Notes: a model not told the origin generated them from the letters alone. Counted from the stretch's first letter, positions 32,701-44,873 are shown. The stretch: DNA of 64,000 nt from Gigantopelta aegis (GCF_016097555.1 NC_054702.1:68262463-68326462), one strand, 5' to 3'. Program-made: numbers and translations.

Positions 32701-34629
32701 CCCTCCTTCATTGAGAAAATGTATTCACCATATTTAGATAATGTTTCTATAAATAAAAAATCGCACCTATTTCCCACCCCTAAAAACAGGTTTACTAGAT
32801 TACAGACGCTCAATAATTCTGTGAACTATTAAACGATATATGAACACGTAATTCTCCTAAATTTCAATGTGTGTTAATCCCTTCTTTAAAAACTTTTGGT
32901 GTTCAATATATGTGTTTAACACCTTAGTACATTTATAAACAACGACTATTTTGGTGTCTAGGTCTCACTACACAGTTCACTTCCGGGTGAGAGTTCATTC
33001 ATCCACTATACCAGTGCACCACGACTGGTATATCAAAGACCGTGGTATGTGCTACTATGTCTGTGGGATGGTGCATATAAGAGACCCCTTGCTACTAATG
33101 GAACGATGTAGCGGGTTTCCTCTCTAAGACTATATGTCAGAACAACCAACTGTTTGACACCCAATAGCCGATGGTTAGTAAATTAATGTGATCTAGTGGT
33201 GTCGTTAAATAAAATAAACTTTAATTGTTTCCTCCACTATAATTCCTAATTGTATCATATGTTATAGTTCACATATTCACTTCTAGTAATTGGGCAATTT
33301 AATATGGATTTCAATGACAGATAACATCTGTGTAGTGAGACCCTAATATATGGTTCTTTTAATATTTGGTTGATGTTAAGAAGGAAAACCCACTGCCACC
33401 GCATAGGCTACTCCTAACAATAAAGCATAACATTTAAATACTATATTATTATGTATATACTTCGGGTGGCCTGAAAAACCCACAATAACCCTACTAAATT
33501 AAAAAAGAAAAGAAGGTAACTGTAAGTTTGATACTTTACGCCCATAGGCCAAATATTGTTAAAATAGCAACGGATTCAAAATTGTAAGTAAACACAATGC
33601 GACGGCCACGCTTATTGCACGACTATCTGGCGTCGCATTTTCTGACTTTCATTTTTTAATCTGTTGCTATTTTAACAATATTTTACCAATGGGCCTACAT
33701 TTTCATTGAAGGTGGCAAATATCCATACAGTAATATTTATTAGCCATACTACCAATTCCATATTCAGTAGGGTTATCGGTTTTGTTTGTTGTTGTTTTGG
33801 TTTTTTGGTGGGGTAGTCATCCGATGGGCGTGCGTGTGTGTGTATGTGTGTGTGTGGTTGTATGATGACCACAGATACGATATATTCATAAACATACATG
33901 TGTATCAAATTAATTTGTTAAATATAATATATACCTTTTAGATCCACTCTTTTTTCTGGAGACATCCAATTTTGGCGCCGATTTGTAATCGCTAACTTTG
34001 AACTTATTACTTGTACCTGGACCGCTTCCAACTTGCCTTATACCATTGTTGGTCCGGGCACCTGGCGGCTTCGGAATCACGGGACCTATGGGTTTTCCTG
34101 AACTGGGGTCAGTATATAGTGGAACCACCTCTTGTAGCCCCCTGAATGAAGAAATACTGAAACCCAAATTCAGTAACTTCCAATAGTTGTCCGCTTTGTC
34201 ATTTGGCGATAGGCCATCAATTTTTCTACTACGGACATCTTCTACAAGCGAGATGTCCTCTAACCCTGATATTGCAAGGGGATGCATATCCACGAGGTCT
34301 TCTGTTTGACTTCTGTTGTACAGGTTTGGCAGTGTTTCTTTTTGCTTTACTGGAGTTGATAGATTCGGTGGACTGCGACGAACTTTCGCCACATGATCAT
34401 AGGAATATGCCCTTTGTCTGCCGCCATTAGAGTAGTGGTCTGAACCGTATCCATATGCCAGGCTGCGTGGTTGGTTAACACGGGCTGGTCGTGGGGGCAG
34501 ATTGCCCGTTACGTCCACTTTTGGAATTTCGAGCAGGATATTTTCACACGGTAACCGGTGTTTGTAGAAATGTATCAAGTTCCCGTAGTCAGTTTTAAGT
34601 AGAATCAGAGATTGACTAGAAGTCGGCAT
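26002..34629 (-). CDS. Gene D: family protein with conserved C-terminal domain, four exons
   Basis: Exons, minus strand: 34629-33935, 29029-28964, 28541-28272, 26524-26002. All three introns have GT/AG ends and are phase 2. The joined frame is open for 517 aa. The start (MPTSSQSLILL) is placed at 34629 because genes A and B begin the same way; ttttcag precedes this ATG directly, so a 5' non-coding exon may exist. Residues about 45-345 are low-complexity, rich in Pro, Ser, Arg and Lys. The C-terminal domain (about 395-490) has AMCFTLKGV, a W-V core and NLDDVMQDEHNAY, matching the AVCF..., NRWV and YDDV...E..QY motifs of A and B. I do not recognise the family and assign no function; an RRM- or gag-like fold is a guess. 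No signal peptide or membrane segment is seen. Confidence 0.7.
26697..26723 (+). repeat. Poly-C tract in intron 3 of gene D
   Basis: A run of about 26 C residues. Length in the assembly may be unreliable. Confidence 0.9.
27264..27590 (-). mobile_element. TTAA MITE family 2, decayed copy (intron 3 of gene D)
   Basis: It follows TTAA at 27260-27263 and aligns in reverse to the complete copy at 50243-50590 (for example gtgaaatatctttagaaatagactaaaactcgactcc, in part). The far terminus has eroded. Confidence 0.65.
28272..28541 (-). CDS. Gene D exon 3
   Basis: 270 bp, phase 2 at both ends. The acceptor is ctaaaag at 28542 and the donor gtgaat at 28271. It encodes about 90 residues, first Ser/Thr/Pro-rich then very basic (PKPRRYRRMHLRDFFPRNFD), ending TRNPRLKR. 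The acceptor has a weak pyrimidine tract, so the 5' edge is less certain than the 3' edge. Confidence 0.55.
28620..28815 (+). repeat. Dispersed repeat R1, diverged copy (intron 2 of gene D)
   Basis: It matches 35395-35600 (gacggcaatagtaacatg, tggatataaatact, tagctatcccagttctgcacatga) and, in reverse, 46915-47345. Confidence 0.6.
28964..29029 (-). CDS. Gene D exon 2 (66 bp)
   Basis: A small exon flanked by gtttcag and gtatgc consensus sites. Length divisible by three with phase 2 at both sides, so it could be skipped without breaking the frame. It encodes about 22 residues (PPWCPDDKNTHIGVSRPKSG then R, K). Its reality rests on frame continuity and splice sites only. Confidence 0.55.
29091..29133. 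repeat. (CA)n(CG)n(TG)n alternating tract
   Basis: About 40 bases alternate pyrimidine and purine without a break: acac..., then cgcg..., then tgtgtg. The tract is palindromic in outline and of the type known to adopt Z-DNA. It lies in intron 1 of gene D. Confidence 0.9.
29325..30133. mobile_element. TTAA MITE family 2, long form (intron 1 of gene D)
   Basis: TTAA lies at 29321-29324 and 30134-30137. The ends (agccgcacatcctagtt and aactagggtgtgtccct) match those of the 348-bp copy at 50243-50590, and so do parts just inside. The centre (about 29423-29828) is extra sequence not found in the short copy. It may be the longer parent of the family or a copy with a nested insertion. Confidence 0.6.
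30150..30545. repeat. Inverted-repeat sequence with TAAAGACA motifs
   Basis: aacaattgtctttacc at about 30157-30172 and ggtaaagacaaacaataag at about 30527-30545 are inverse to one another, and ggtaaagaca/ggtaaagata recurs at about 30354 and 30377. This may be a small MITE. It lies in intron 1 of gene D. Confidence 0.35.
30546..33000. other. Intron 1 of gene D, AT-rich part
   Basis: No exon with good splice sites and no domain was seen. An imperfect inverted repeat links about 30876-30906 and 32455-32497 (attagaagaagtttgct), perhaps the ends of a degraded element. Confidence 0.35.
33000..33225 (+). repeat. SINE, 5'-truncated (intron 1 of gene D)
   Basis: It starts within ccagtgcaccacgactggtat, carries the shared body (gggatggtgcatataagagaccc) and ends tgtgatctagtggtgtcgttaaataaaat. 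Confidence 0.8.
33935..34629 (-). CDS. Gene D exon 1 (coding start)
   Basis: 695 bp, ending in phase 2 at the donor gtatat (33934-33929). It encodes MPTSSQSLILL, a Tyr/His-containing region, then Pro/Ser/Arg-rich low-complexity sequence (NLPPRPARVNQPR, KVRRSPPNLSTPVKQ) and a more ordered patch (DNYWKLLNLGFSISSFRGLQ) that may correspond to the QLYQLGWR patch in A and B. It is GC-richer than its surroundings. Confidence 0.75.
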
Positions 34630-34934
34630 CTGAAAATTCAATTCACTGAGATCATATGTATAACGTCATAGGTAAATGACATCATGTAAACGATTGCTAT
34701 GTTACGATTGCTATAAACGTTTCGGCCTGTTATTTATTATGTTGATATTTATCGTGGGTTAAGTACATGCCAAACCGTTAAAAGTAGATCCGTAGACGTT
34801 TACCTTCGTGAACTATATTAGTAGACCAGCCAACATGCCGAAAAAGTATTTTGATAACATTTACATGTTAAAAGCAGTGTTTCATGTTATTAATTATTAT
34901 TCTAATAGGGTTACTGAACATGAACAAGGTGGAA

Positions 34935-35005
34935 TGAATGAATGAATGTTTAACGACACCCCAACACAATAAATACACATCGGCTATTGGGTGTCACAAA
35001 TAATG
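34935..35005 (-). repeat. SINE tail fragment
   Basis: Carries gtttaacgacaccccaacacaa and catcggctattgggtgtcac, the reversed SINE 3' end, with no head or body. Confidence 0.6.
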
Positions 35006-35394
35006 AACAATGTGGATGACAGTTTCACTTTTAATATTAAGGTCATTTGAAGGTCACAGAGGACAAGGTTATTTTACTTGCACAGCTAAACGTAAATAAA
35101 AAATACTTAATGTTAAATACTATTTTTTAAATTATGTTTCCACTTGGAAACAATACGAATGGTTATTAAATGCTTGCAACATAAAAGTGTTACCCTAGTG
35201 AAAATTATTTTTAATGTATGACAACACAAATGCTGCAAGACTGATGACTTTTGTTGGAAATTCTGTTAGAAATGTTTTTTCTATTGGATACAGGCTCGTA
35301 TGGGCTGGCAAACCAAAATATTTGACTACCATTTGGTAGCCATAGATTACGCAGAATTTATATAGATTGGTATCTGGCGGTTAGAGAGCCTTAT

Positions 35395-35833
35395 AGGGTG
35401 TATACTACCAAATCAAATCCCATAGACGACAATAGTAACATATGTGGCTAAAACTCCTACCTGCAGCGTATCAATCGATATAAACGCCACGGATATAAAT
35501 ACTACCATCCCTCACTCTTATCATTTCTGAGTTAACGGGTAGCGTCTATGACTACCCTAGTTCCGCACACAATTCGAGTACTTTTTTTTTACAGGTACCC
35601 CATACATGTTTCAAGCACAAGGCTACTTGACACAGTGGTACTAGATGAAATAAAATTGCATACATTTTTTTTTTTTACAACCAACACACTCACATTTATC
35701 ACTTGTGGTGTTCATTTCTCCATCAAAAGTTCGGTGCACCTCGAACATTGACGAGCCGGAAGTTATTTGGTTTAGTACTATCTATAACTGTCCAAATGTC
35801 CGTCTAGCTCTCTTTCCTTCAGAGTACTCGGGC
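35395..35833 (+). repeat. Dispersed repeat R1, copy in plus orientation
   Basis: It matches 46915-47345 in reverse over several hundred bases (ggtaccccatacatgtttcaa, ccggaagttatttggtttag). It also matches 28620-28815 in part. The right end (gtccgtctagctctctt...gagtactcggg) recurs, inverted, near 1447-1484. No terminal repeats or coding frame identify its class. Confidence 0.7.
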
Positions 35834-36884
35834 TAATATTTAGCCGGGTAGACTGCTTTTAACATTAAAATGCCATCAGTTTTTTTCTAGACAACTTTCG
35901 TGTGTTTGGCTAGATCACAATATTTTAAATGCGAATCTCATGTTTAAAGTTCTCACTATGCATTTAAACGTCTGACTTAAATGTTTTAACGGATAACAAG
36001 ACATATTTAAAATTCGCAAGATACATTTTGAAACGTCACAAGTGAAAAACTAAATGTGTTAGCTATCCTAAGATGGGTACGTTTTAAACAACAACAAAAA
36101 TAAATGCTATCCCGTACACCTTACCCTTTATAAACGAAACACTGCACACCTAGACCAGTCGATGAGTGAAACAGGGTGTAACAAGAAATTAAATGCGAAG
36201 AAGATTTCACTACATACCCTTTAAGATTATTTATCTAAAGGAGTCATTTAATGAGAATTTTACGACTCTTCAGTTTTGAAGATCGCCAGTGTTCCAATAA
36301 AGAGACGGTTGTAAATAAACACTGTACATAACTATACAATAAATGTGGGGTTGGGTTTTTTCAAAGTATTAGAAGTTGTACAACGTACCGTGAGTGCTGT
36401 CCGCTCCGCCATGGTTGTTGGTTGTGTTGGGACTTTTTTTTTTTACCCCTCTGGACAGCGCGTCCACACGATCATGGCCTGCTTTGTTTGAGAAAACGGC
36501 GAGTGTATAGAAACAAGATGGAATCCAGTTACATCATTCTAGATATATATTCTTAGGCCAATTGGTTAGTGAATTTGTTTTTCGTTTAAAAAAAAGCAAG
36601 ATTACCAAATATAAAATATTTAATGCAGTGCCTTTATAAAACTGAAGATAAACTTTAGGGAATAGAGATGTGTGTGTCTAGGGGTGTGTGTGTGTGGTGT
36701 GGGGGGGGGGGGGTAAGGATCAGTTTAATCCAGAATTAATGTTTCTTTCAAAACTATGGGCTTTAATAAATATTTTTTGAAGATTGAAACTAGGATTATA
36801 GGTGAATTAGCATAATTTTAATAATAATTTTGTAAATATTTTTTAAATTAACAGTCAGCTAAAGTAGACGTCTAAAGTTAATTT
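35834..36884. other. Intergenic sequence with poly-G
   Basis: There is no gene. A TG-rich stretch is followed by a poly-G run near 36700-36713. Confidence 0.4.
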
Positions 36885-37180
36885 GTTTTGTTTAACGACA
36901 CCACTAGAGTACATTGGCTATTGCATGTCAAACATTTGATAATTCATGTGGTAGTCATAAAAAGAAACCCGCTACATTTTTCCATTAGCAGCAAGGGATC
37001 TTTTATAGGCAGTTTCCCACAGACGTGAAAGCACATACCACGGCTTTGACCAATTGTGGTGCATTGGTTGGAACGAGAAAAACAATGATTTGAAATGATT
37101 CACCGATATTATTTGATCGTGCGATGTAAAGCATCTCAGGCGAGCGCTCAACCGACTGAGCTAAATACCGCACTGCTGGA
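36885..37180 (-). repeat. SINE with tRNA-like head, minus strand
   Basis: The tail is at 36887 (ttgtttaacgacaccactagag, reversed). The shared body follows. The head at about 37120-37178, read in reverse, gives tagctcagtcggttgagcgc, an excellent tRNA A-box/D-arm match, and a B-box-like region near 37118. It is related to the copy at 19210. Confidence 0.8.
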
Positions 37181-37260
37181 CGTGTTAAGTCAGACTGATA
37201 TTAAGCAACCATCAAATGAAGAATTTAAAATTACCATGTAAGACATACTATTGACTATTC

Positions 37261-37272
37261 TAGTAGTAGTAA

Positions 37273-37311
<39 letters not shown>
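37261..37311 (+). repeat. (TAG)n microsatellite
   Basis: About 16 TAG units with one interruption. Confidence 0.95.
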
Positions 37312-37520
37312 AATGGTATTATATATGTAACCTTTGAAAACAGGTTCCTACCGGCTTGCATTCTGACTTTTGTAGGTAAAGTTTTTATGCAAGCTAAATT
37401 GTTCTCATTCTTTTGAAAGTTATTTAAAATTTCGAAAACAAGAACAAGAAAGAAATTTACTTAATTATACACAACACGATGCCTTGAAAGTGACGAAAAC
37501 GTAAAAATTATTTCACAAAG

Positions 37521-37682
37521 CAGGGCCGTAGCTAGGATTTTTTGTTTAGGGGGCCAACTGAATAGTTAATAGTCTAAAACTCTTTAAACGTTTAAGAAGA
37601 GAATTTTCTTTAAGTTTCTGTAATGCTTTCCGGACTTTTTTCGGCCCCCCCCCCCCCCACCCCTCCTCTAGCTACGGCCCTG
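37521..37682. mobile_element. Short MITE with CAGGGCCGTAGCTAG termini
   Basis: 162 bp from cagggccgtagctag to ctagctacggccctg, an inverted pair of about 15 bp. As in the element at 2208, a C-rich run lies inside one end. It has no coding capacity. I see no clear target duplication. Confidence 0.65.
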
Positions 37683-38200
37683 TAAAGCCTCGCGTGTATT
37701 GTACACGGGTTTAGGCATTATCTGTTTCTGTTACTTAAATTCCTCCATTTATTCAAGACCAGTATTAATACTACAAAATAGTTAATCGGCTGTGGTACAA
37801 CACACATTTAACTGACACAAGCAAAACAAATAATACAAGAGATACTCACTAAGCGGGGGCGTGGTTGAAGACGAAAATCGGATAGAGACACATTGAACCA
37901 GCCTTGTTACCTGGCCAGAGGTATTTATTTATACAAACAGGTTTTTACGATCTACCTGCAATTACGGCTCGGTCATTGAATAACCCATGGGTGTCCTGCA
38001 CGTCTGATCCGCCCAAACAGCTAAACTGAAAGGAATGTAGCTTAATGACACCTCTGACTATTGTTTATTCAGCGGTTATTGAAATGTTTGACCTATTATG
38101 ATAATTGCGAGACATGCCCCAGAGAATAAGAAAAAAAAACCTACGGTCGTGGCATCGACTGCTGTCGATTAGCAAGCAGTAAGGATGTTTAATGGTAGTC
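37683..38200. other. Intergenic sequence
   Basis: No feature is recognised. Confidence 0.4.
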
Positions 38201-38204
38201 GTAT

Positions 38205-38257
38205 ACTTATCTTTGACTTCCAATAGCCGAAGTGTGTTGTTGGGGTTTTGGGGTGGG

Positions 38258-38310
<53 letters not shown>

Positions 38311-38540
38311 CGTGTGTGTGTGTGTGCTGGGGTGTCGTTAAACATCCATTCTTCATTCATTATTAGATCTTTAACATATACTCTCCCTACAGATAGGATA
38401 GCACATACCAACACACTTTGATATTCCAGTCGTGGATCTCTATAAACAACAAAAAAAGGTTTTGTCCACCAACAGGAATCGATCCTCAGACCTACTACAC
38501 ACCGACACATTGATCCCAGCCGAGCATTATATCACCGAGT
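38205..38540 (-). repeat. Diverged SINE interrupted by (TG)n
   Basis: Reversed SINE parts flank a (TG)n array (38262-38325): ccaatagccgaagtg on the left, gtgtcgttaaac at 38332, then body parts (gataggatagcacatacca, cagtcgtgg) and a degenerate head. The order is scrambled, so at least two fragments may be present. Confidence 0.55.
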
Positions 38541-40740
38541 TCTATCCCGACTTGAGTTATCCCGGAGACGCGACCTGGAGAGTAAGCCGTGGCATTCAAT
38601 AGACTACATGTATACGATACAACTATTGACTAAAACACACAGTTAATAGCAATAATACAAGTGTGGAGTAGATACCTGTAACCTACCTATAGCAAAACAT
38701 GATCTTCGGTGTTGCGAATCAACCCTCTGTAGACATTGTACGGAATCGGTAAACAGTCGCCAGCAGTCACGCTTTGATTTCTTTAGACACAAGAACCATA
38801 AAGTTGCAGTAAATTCGTTTCTTTATTCGTCACAGTAGCCTGAAATAATCATGTCAGATTAATGTAGTTTTCACAGGCAAAATGAAAATAAATCAACCCA
38901 GTAACATACAGGCGTAAAACTCGGGAATAAAATTGATAATAATATTATGACATAATTAGGAAACATATTTCCTTCTCTTTTTTTTTTCTTTTTTTTCTTT
39001 CTTTTTTTGCTCTTGTTTTTCTTTAAAGAAGAAAGAAAAAAGATGTGTTGTTGTTAGTTCACGCCCCCCACCCTCCAGTATCATTATTATAGATATACCA
39101 TAGATATACGTCTATATGGAGAGTGGTAAAGATTATTGTGGGAAAAGAAATATATATCTCTTCGGGGGTAAGGTGGGACTTTGATGTTAATGGTTGATTG
39201 ACGAATATAATGGACTGATTGTCACCTCGACAAGATTTGGTCATAAAAAATCCATAGAATGAAATCGCAAATATATTTGTTTTCTATTTGACCTTGTTTT
39301 AGATGCATTGCCCACACGTAGGTTATTTTGCGTGTGTACTAAAACAAACAGACGGGTATATATGGTCTCATGCTTATAAAAGTTAAGTCTAGACTCAAGA
39401 CTTTAATTAACGCTTATCCATAATAATAATAATAATAATCATAATAATCATAATACATGTAATAATAAATGGTGTAGTTAAAGTTATGGGATTTTGAAAG
39501 ACTCCAGTTTAGATTTTAAAGTTTTATAAGCACGGCTCCCCAAAACATTTGAGTTGTAGCCTATATAATGAGTATATTATGTGAAATAAGGTTTTGGTTT
39601 ATTATTTAAATTTGAATTCTCATTTGTGCTTGGGGCAGGATAAATCAAACATTACGTCATTATTTCAATTGGCTCTATGTGCTTTGCCACGTTTCGTTTG
39701 GTTGCATTCACGGTTGTAGAAGTGGAAACTGCGATGTGAAATTAATTTTCTGAGGCTTCTGTGATAGCTGTGACTCAGGTCAAAGTCAAAATCATCTCAC
39801 TCCATTCATCACACCATCAACAAAAATAAAATAAAATGAACAACACACACACACACACACACGAATACAAACACATACAGGGGTTCATTCTTACTAACAA
39901 CAGTGTCATTGACGATGACGTAAATAGGTGTGATTGTGATGTAATATACACTAATTTATCTGTGATTAGATTGACACAAGGTGAAAGGACATCAAATGAG
40001 GGGTGAATGAAGACCTGAATAGTTCTCTATGTTTCGTTAGACTTGATTATTACTCGAATGTAGTCATGGTTATACATGGACAAACGGACCGCTGTTTGTC
40101 GGACAGGAGTAGCCAACAGCAGCTCTGTACAATGCGTTAGTACTGTGGTTTTGGGCGATTTAAATATAATGCATGGTTCATTCAGATGCGGGTGCCGAGA
40201 GTGTGTGTGTGTGCATGACTCGACACTCCCACCTGAAAATAACAACAAACAAACAAACAAAACAAAACAAAAACAAAAAACCCAAACAACAACAACAAAC
40301 TTTTCATGCCATAGGACGAATATCCCCCACCCCCTTCCACAATTCCCTGCGCACGCGCCAGTAAGATAGAGATTTATCGTAATAATCGACAAATTGTATC
40401 TTAAGCATGTCTGTTGTGGGCATTAAGCTTGGAGTATATATACATATTTCTCAGGCTAATCTTTAAAGATTGGAATCTGCGTTTCGCATTATATTCAGAT
40501 GATTCGTATTCCATTTCCTGTGTGCCACTGAGACATTCGAACTTTATCGATATGCCTTTGTAAAGAAATCAAAGGCGGTCCGGCACTGGTTGGTTTAATG
40601 TCACACATAAAATACCGTCAGTGGTTCGATTTATTCGAGAGACTCAAGATAACCGTTAATCAGACGAGCCGTTTTATCAAGTCAATACGACGGTTGAAGC
40701 TCTTTAAAACAAAAGGCTAATATTAAAGAAATCACAGATT
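38541..40740. other. Intergenic sequence with small simple repeats
   Basis: There is no gene. It contains short (TAA)n near 39421-39470, (CA)n near 39843-39863 and an A-rich stretch near 40245-40300. Short ORFs lack domains. Confidence 0.4.
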
Positions 40741-40743
40741 GAG

Positions 40744-41437
<694 letters not shown>

Positions 41438-41796
41438 CTCTGTGACATTTGACTTTTTAACTAGCACATTCTCGTATACTCTGTATGTGCTGTATACTGT
41501 TACGCCATGTTATTTCCAACTGGACACATGAATTACCCATGATCTATACTAAGGTGATTTGTGTAATCTCGCTCTCTGTTGAGACATGTTAAATTAATTA
41601 GTACTTGCTCTCATCACGGTTCTGGTTTGAGAAACAACACACGAGAAAACCCAATATCATACTTATATACACACGTTGTACAAGACGAGATACCTTGCAA
41701 CAAAGGTTGGAAATCTAAGAATACCTGAGGTAAGAAATTCTTAAATGTACCTAGAAGGAATGTTCGCATTCAGATGGCATTGGATGTCTTAGCTAG

Positions 41797-41935
41797 GAAT
41801 CCATGTGTACGTACTGTGCCCGTGATACGCTTTGCGTAATGCGTGATACGCTTTGCGTAATGCGTGATACGTATTGGAACGTACATGTATTGCGCATCAC
41901 GCCACGCGCATCACGCATTGCGTACATATGGAGAC
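41797..41935. repeat. Tandem and inverted repeat with GCGTGAT core
   Basis: A 22-bp unit (gtgatacgctttgcgtaatgc) is repeated about 2.4 times at 41822-41870. After a short spacer, inverse forms (gcgcatcacgc, cgcatcacgcattgcgtac) follow at 41892-41926. Together they can form a strong hairpin. Confidence 0.75.
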
Positions 41936-42149
41936 AGATATATATTAAACCATTTCATTATACCCGATCATCTTCATTTAAACTAATACAATTATTGTCC
42001 ATTAATAATGTAAAGCAGCTAACAAAATTGTGTAGGCTAAATATATATTAGCAGCAACAACTCGGAGAAAAGATAATTTATAATATATCTACGTATCACT
42101 CTCCACAATGTACTGTTCTGTATTATTACGTGATGAATATATAACTATA

Positions 42150-42260
42150 TGGTGGATTATGGCTAATGTATTATGTGTATGTGTAATTATGTAATAAACT
42201 ATGGATAATGTATTATGTGTATGTATAATTATGTGATATATATTTGTGTTATGAATAATG
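42150..42260 (+). repeat. Tandem repeat of about 48 bp
   Basis: taatgtattatgtgtatgt.taattatgt recurs at about 42163 and 42207, with a third degenerate piece after. Confidence 0.6.
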
Positions 42261-42565
42261 TATATGTGTGTGCCTATAAACTGTATGTTTACGGCGAATA
42301 AATTATTATATGTATATAATAAATTTCTTGTGGTCCGCAGGGAAGACATAAACAAGTATTAATAAAAACAATTGGAAGTAAATTGTAATGTCAATATAGC
42401 TTTGACTTGCGGTTCAGATAAGTATTATTATATGTGAAATTTATCTTCTATTATGTCCAATATTTGATTTTAAAGTAAAAACGTTATTTATTGACAAAGG
42501 ATGCTTTGTCGGTTGTGTTTCTTGTCTGAACTCATGCACCAAATGTTACTTATTGGTACACTGCT

Positions 42566-43170
42566 ACCGGCCTCGGTGGTGTCGTAAAAAGAAAAAAAGA
42601 AAGAAATGTTTTATTTAACAACGCACTCAACACATTTTATTTACGGTTATATGGCGTCAGACATATGGTTAAGGACCACACAGATATTGAGAGAGGAAAC
42701 CCGCTGTCGCCACTTCATGGGCTACTCTTTTCGATTATCAGCAAGGGATCTTTTATATGCACCATCCCACAGACAGGGTAGTACATACCACGGCCTTTGA
42801 TATACGAGTCGTGGTGCACTGGCTGGAACGAGAAATAGCCCAATGGGCTCACCGACGGGAATCGATCCCAGACCAACCGCGCATTGAGTAAGTGCTTTAT
42901 CACTGGGCCACATCCCGCCCCCGGAGGTGTCGTGGTTAACCAATCGGACATAAGGCTGGCAGGTACAGGGTTCGCAGCCCGGTACCCACCCAGAGCGAGT
43001 TTTAACGACTCAGTGGGTAGGTGAAAGACCACTACACCCTCTTCTCCTCTCTCACTAACAACTAACAACTAATCCACTGTCCTGGACAGCCATCCCAAAT
43101 AGCTGAGGTGTGTGACCAGGACAGTGTGCTTGAATCTTAATTGGATATAAGCACGAAAACAAGTTGAAAT
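42566..43170 (+). repeat. SINE, head type 3, split by a nested SINE
   Basis: The head starts accggcctcggtggtgtcgt (to 42585) and resumes at 42926 (ggtgtcgtggttaaccaatcgg), continuing with a B-box-like gggttcgcagcccgg and a body unlike the other SINEs (ccactgtcctggacagcc, ggatataagcacgaaaacaagttgaaa). A second copy is at 58497. Confidence 0.8.
42586..42925 (-). repeat. SINE, head type 2, nested insertion with 8-bp target duplication
   Basis: A full-length head type 2 SINE lies on the minus strand inside the head of the type 3 SINE. The direct repeat ggtgtcgt occurs just before (42578-42585) and just after it (42926-42933). The A-rich 3' tail is at the left (aaaaagaaaaaaagaaagaaatg, reversed), the tRNA-like head at the right. 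Confidence 0.85.
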
Positions 43171-43700
43171 ATTGATACAAATCAATTTTCATTATTTATA
43201 ACATCCAACATTTTTAATTAAATTGATATCATCTTGCTAAAATGGTGTATTTAATGTTGCATGATTAAAATGCATAATTAAAATGAAATGTGTATTGAAA
43301 AATGAATAATTATATTCCAAAGTGTTAAATATGTTTAGAGTTGTGGCCCTTTTCTTGCTTAGACGATACAAACATTTTAAATCACCGGTAAACAGTACCT
43401 ACTGAATTTGAAAGTAAACCTCTTATTATATATGTTTGAAATCATGATATATCATTAATACATTTAATAAAATTAGAAGTGGTTTTAAAAATAATTAGTC
43501 ATGAGGTGGAGAAAATTACTTCTTCTTTTTTTTCTTTTGTAAAATTCGATTACTTGGGAAACATGACGGGTACATTATTCGGATTTATTTTATAAATATT
43601 TAATTATTTATAAAAAATGATTTTCGCTTCATTTATGCTTGTGTAACGTCAAACAAATATCACACACCTTAAAAATTTACTTTTTTGTATTGCTTTGCTT
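43171..43700. other. AT-rich intergenic sequence
   Basis: No feature is recognised. Confidence 0.4.
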
Positions 43701-43706
43701 TGCTTT

Positions 43707-43958
<252 letters not shown>

Positions 43959-44079
43959 AGTGTCGAAATAACTAAGTAGTATTGGATAAATTATATGCAT
44001 GTTTAGGACATTGTGGAAATAACTAGCCAACAGTGAAAACAGCTGTTTCTATACTGTTTTATTATTGTTAGTAACTAAA

Positions 44080-44215
44080 AAAATTCGACACTTATTTATT
44101 ATTGTTTAGTGACTGCAAAAAATCCATACTGTTATATTATTGTTTAGCGACTCAAAAAATTATCCATACTGTTTTATATTGTTTAGCGACTCAAAAAGGT
44201 TCCATACAATTGCCG
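44080..44215 (+). repeat. Tandem repeat: tgtttagcgactcaaaaa unit
   Basis: A phrase of about 45-48 bp (ttattgtttag.gact.aaaaaat.ccatactgtt) recurs three to four times with drift. Confidence 0.65.
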
Positions 44216-44245
44216 AGTGACTCGCCTGCGTCGCTACTGTTAGAA

Positions 44246-44634
44246 AGAAAGAAAGAAGTGTTTTATTTAACGACGCACTCAACACATTTTATTCACGGTT
44301 ATATGGCGTCAGACATATGGTTAAGGACCATACAGATTTTTTTAGAGGAAACCCGCTGTCGCCACATAGGCTACTCTTTTACGACAGGCAGCAAAGGATC
44401 TTTTATTTGCGCTTCCCACAGGCAGGATAGCACAAACCATGGCCTTTGTTGAACCAGTTATGGATCACTGGTCGGTGCAAGTGGTTTACACCTACCCATT
44501 GAGCCTTGCGGAGCACTCACTCAGGGTTTGAAGTCGATATTTGGATTAAAAATCCCATGCCTCGACTGGGATCCGAACCCAGTACCTACCAGCCTGTAGA
44601 CCGATGGCCTGCCACGACGCCACCGAGGCCGGTC
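44246..44634 (-). repeat. SINE, head type 1 with type 2 tail, minus strand
   Basis: The tail is at 44246 (aaagaagtgttttatttaacgacg), the head at about 44634 (caccgaggccgg). The B-box match is at about 44569-44579. Confidence 0.85.
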
Positions 44635-44873
44635 GCTACTGTTAGCTGTGCAGGTTTAGGATATCGTGTGAAAAATTAAAAACCCTGCAGTTTACCCGAT
44701 CACATGAGAGTCAATAGGGTGAAATAGATACTTAATTCCGCTTAATTAAAGTATCCATTATTGATTGTTTTGCGGTTAATCAGGCAAGCAGATATTGATT
44801 TGTTTTGCTGGGCACCAAGGTTTCCTGTTTCTCGTTGTCTAGCCAATTAATGTTATGTCTTTGCACTAGCTGT

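Noticed and set aside
37120..37180. Functional tRNA gene at the end of the SINE
   Set aside because: The D-arm match is good, but the sequence runs directly into a SINE body and lacks a normal tRNA 3' half.
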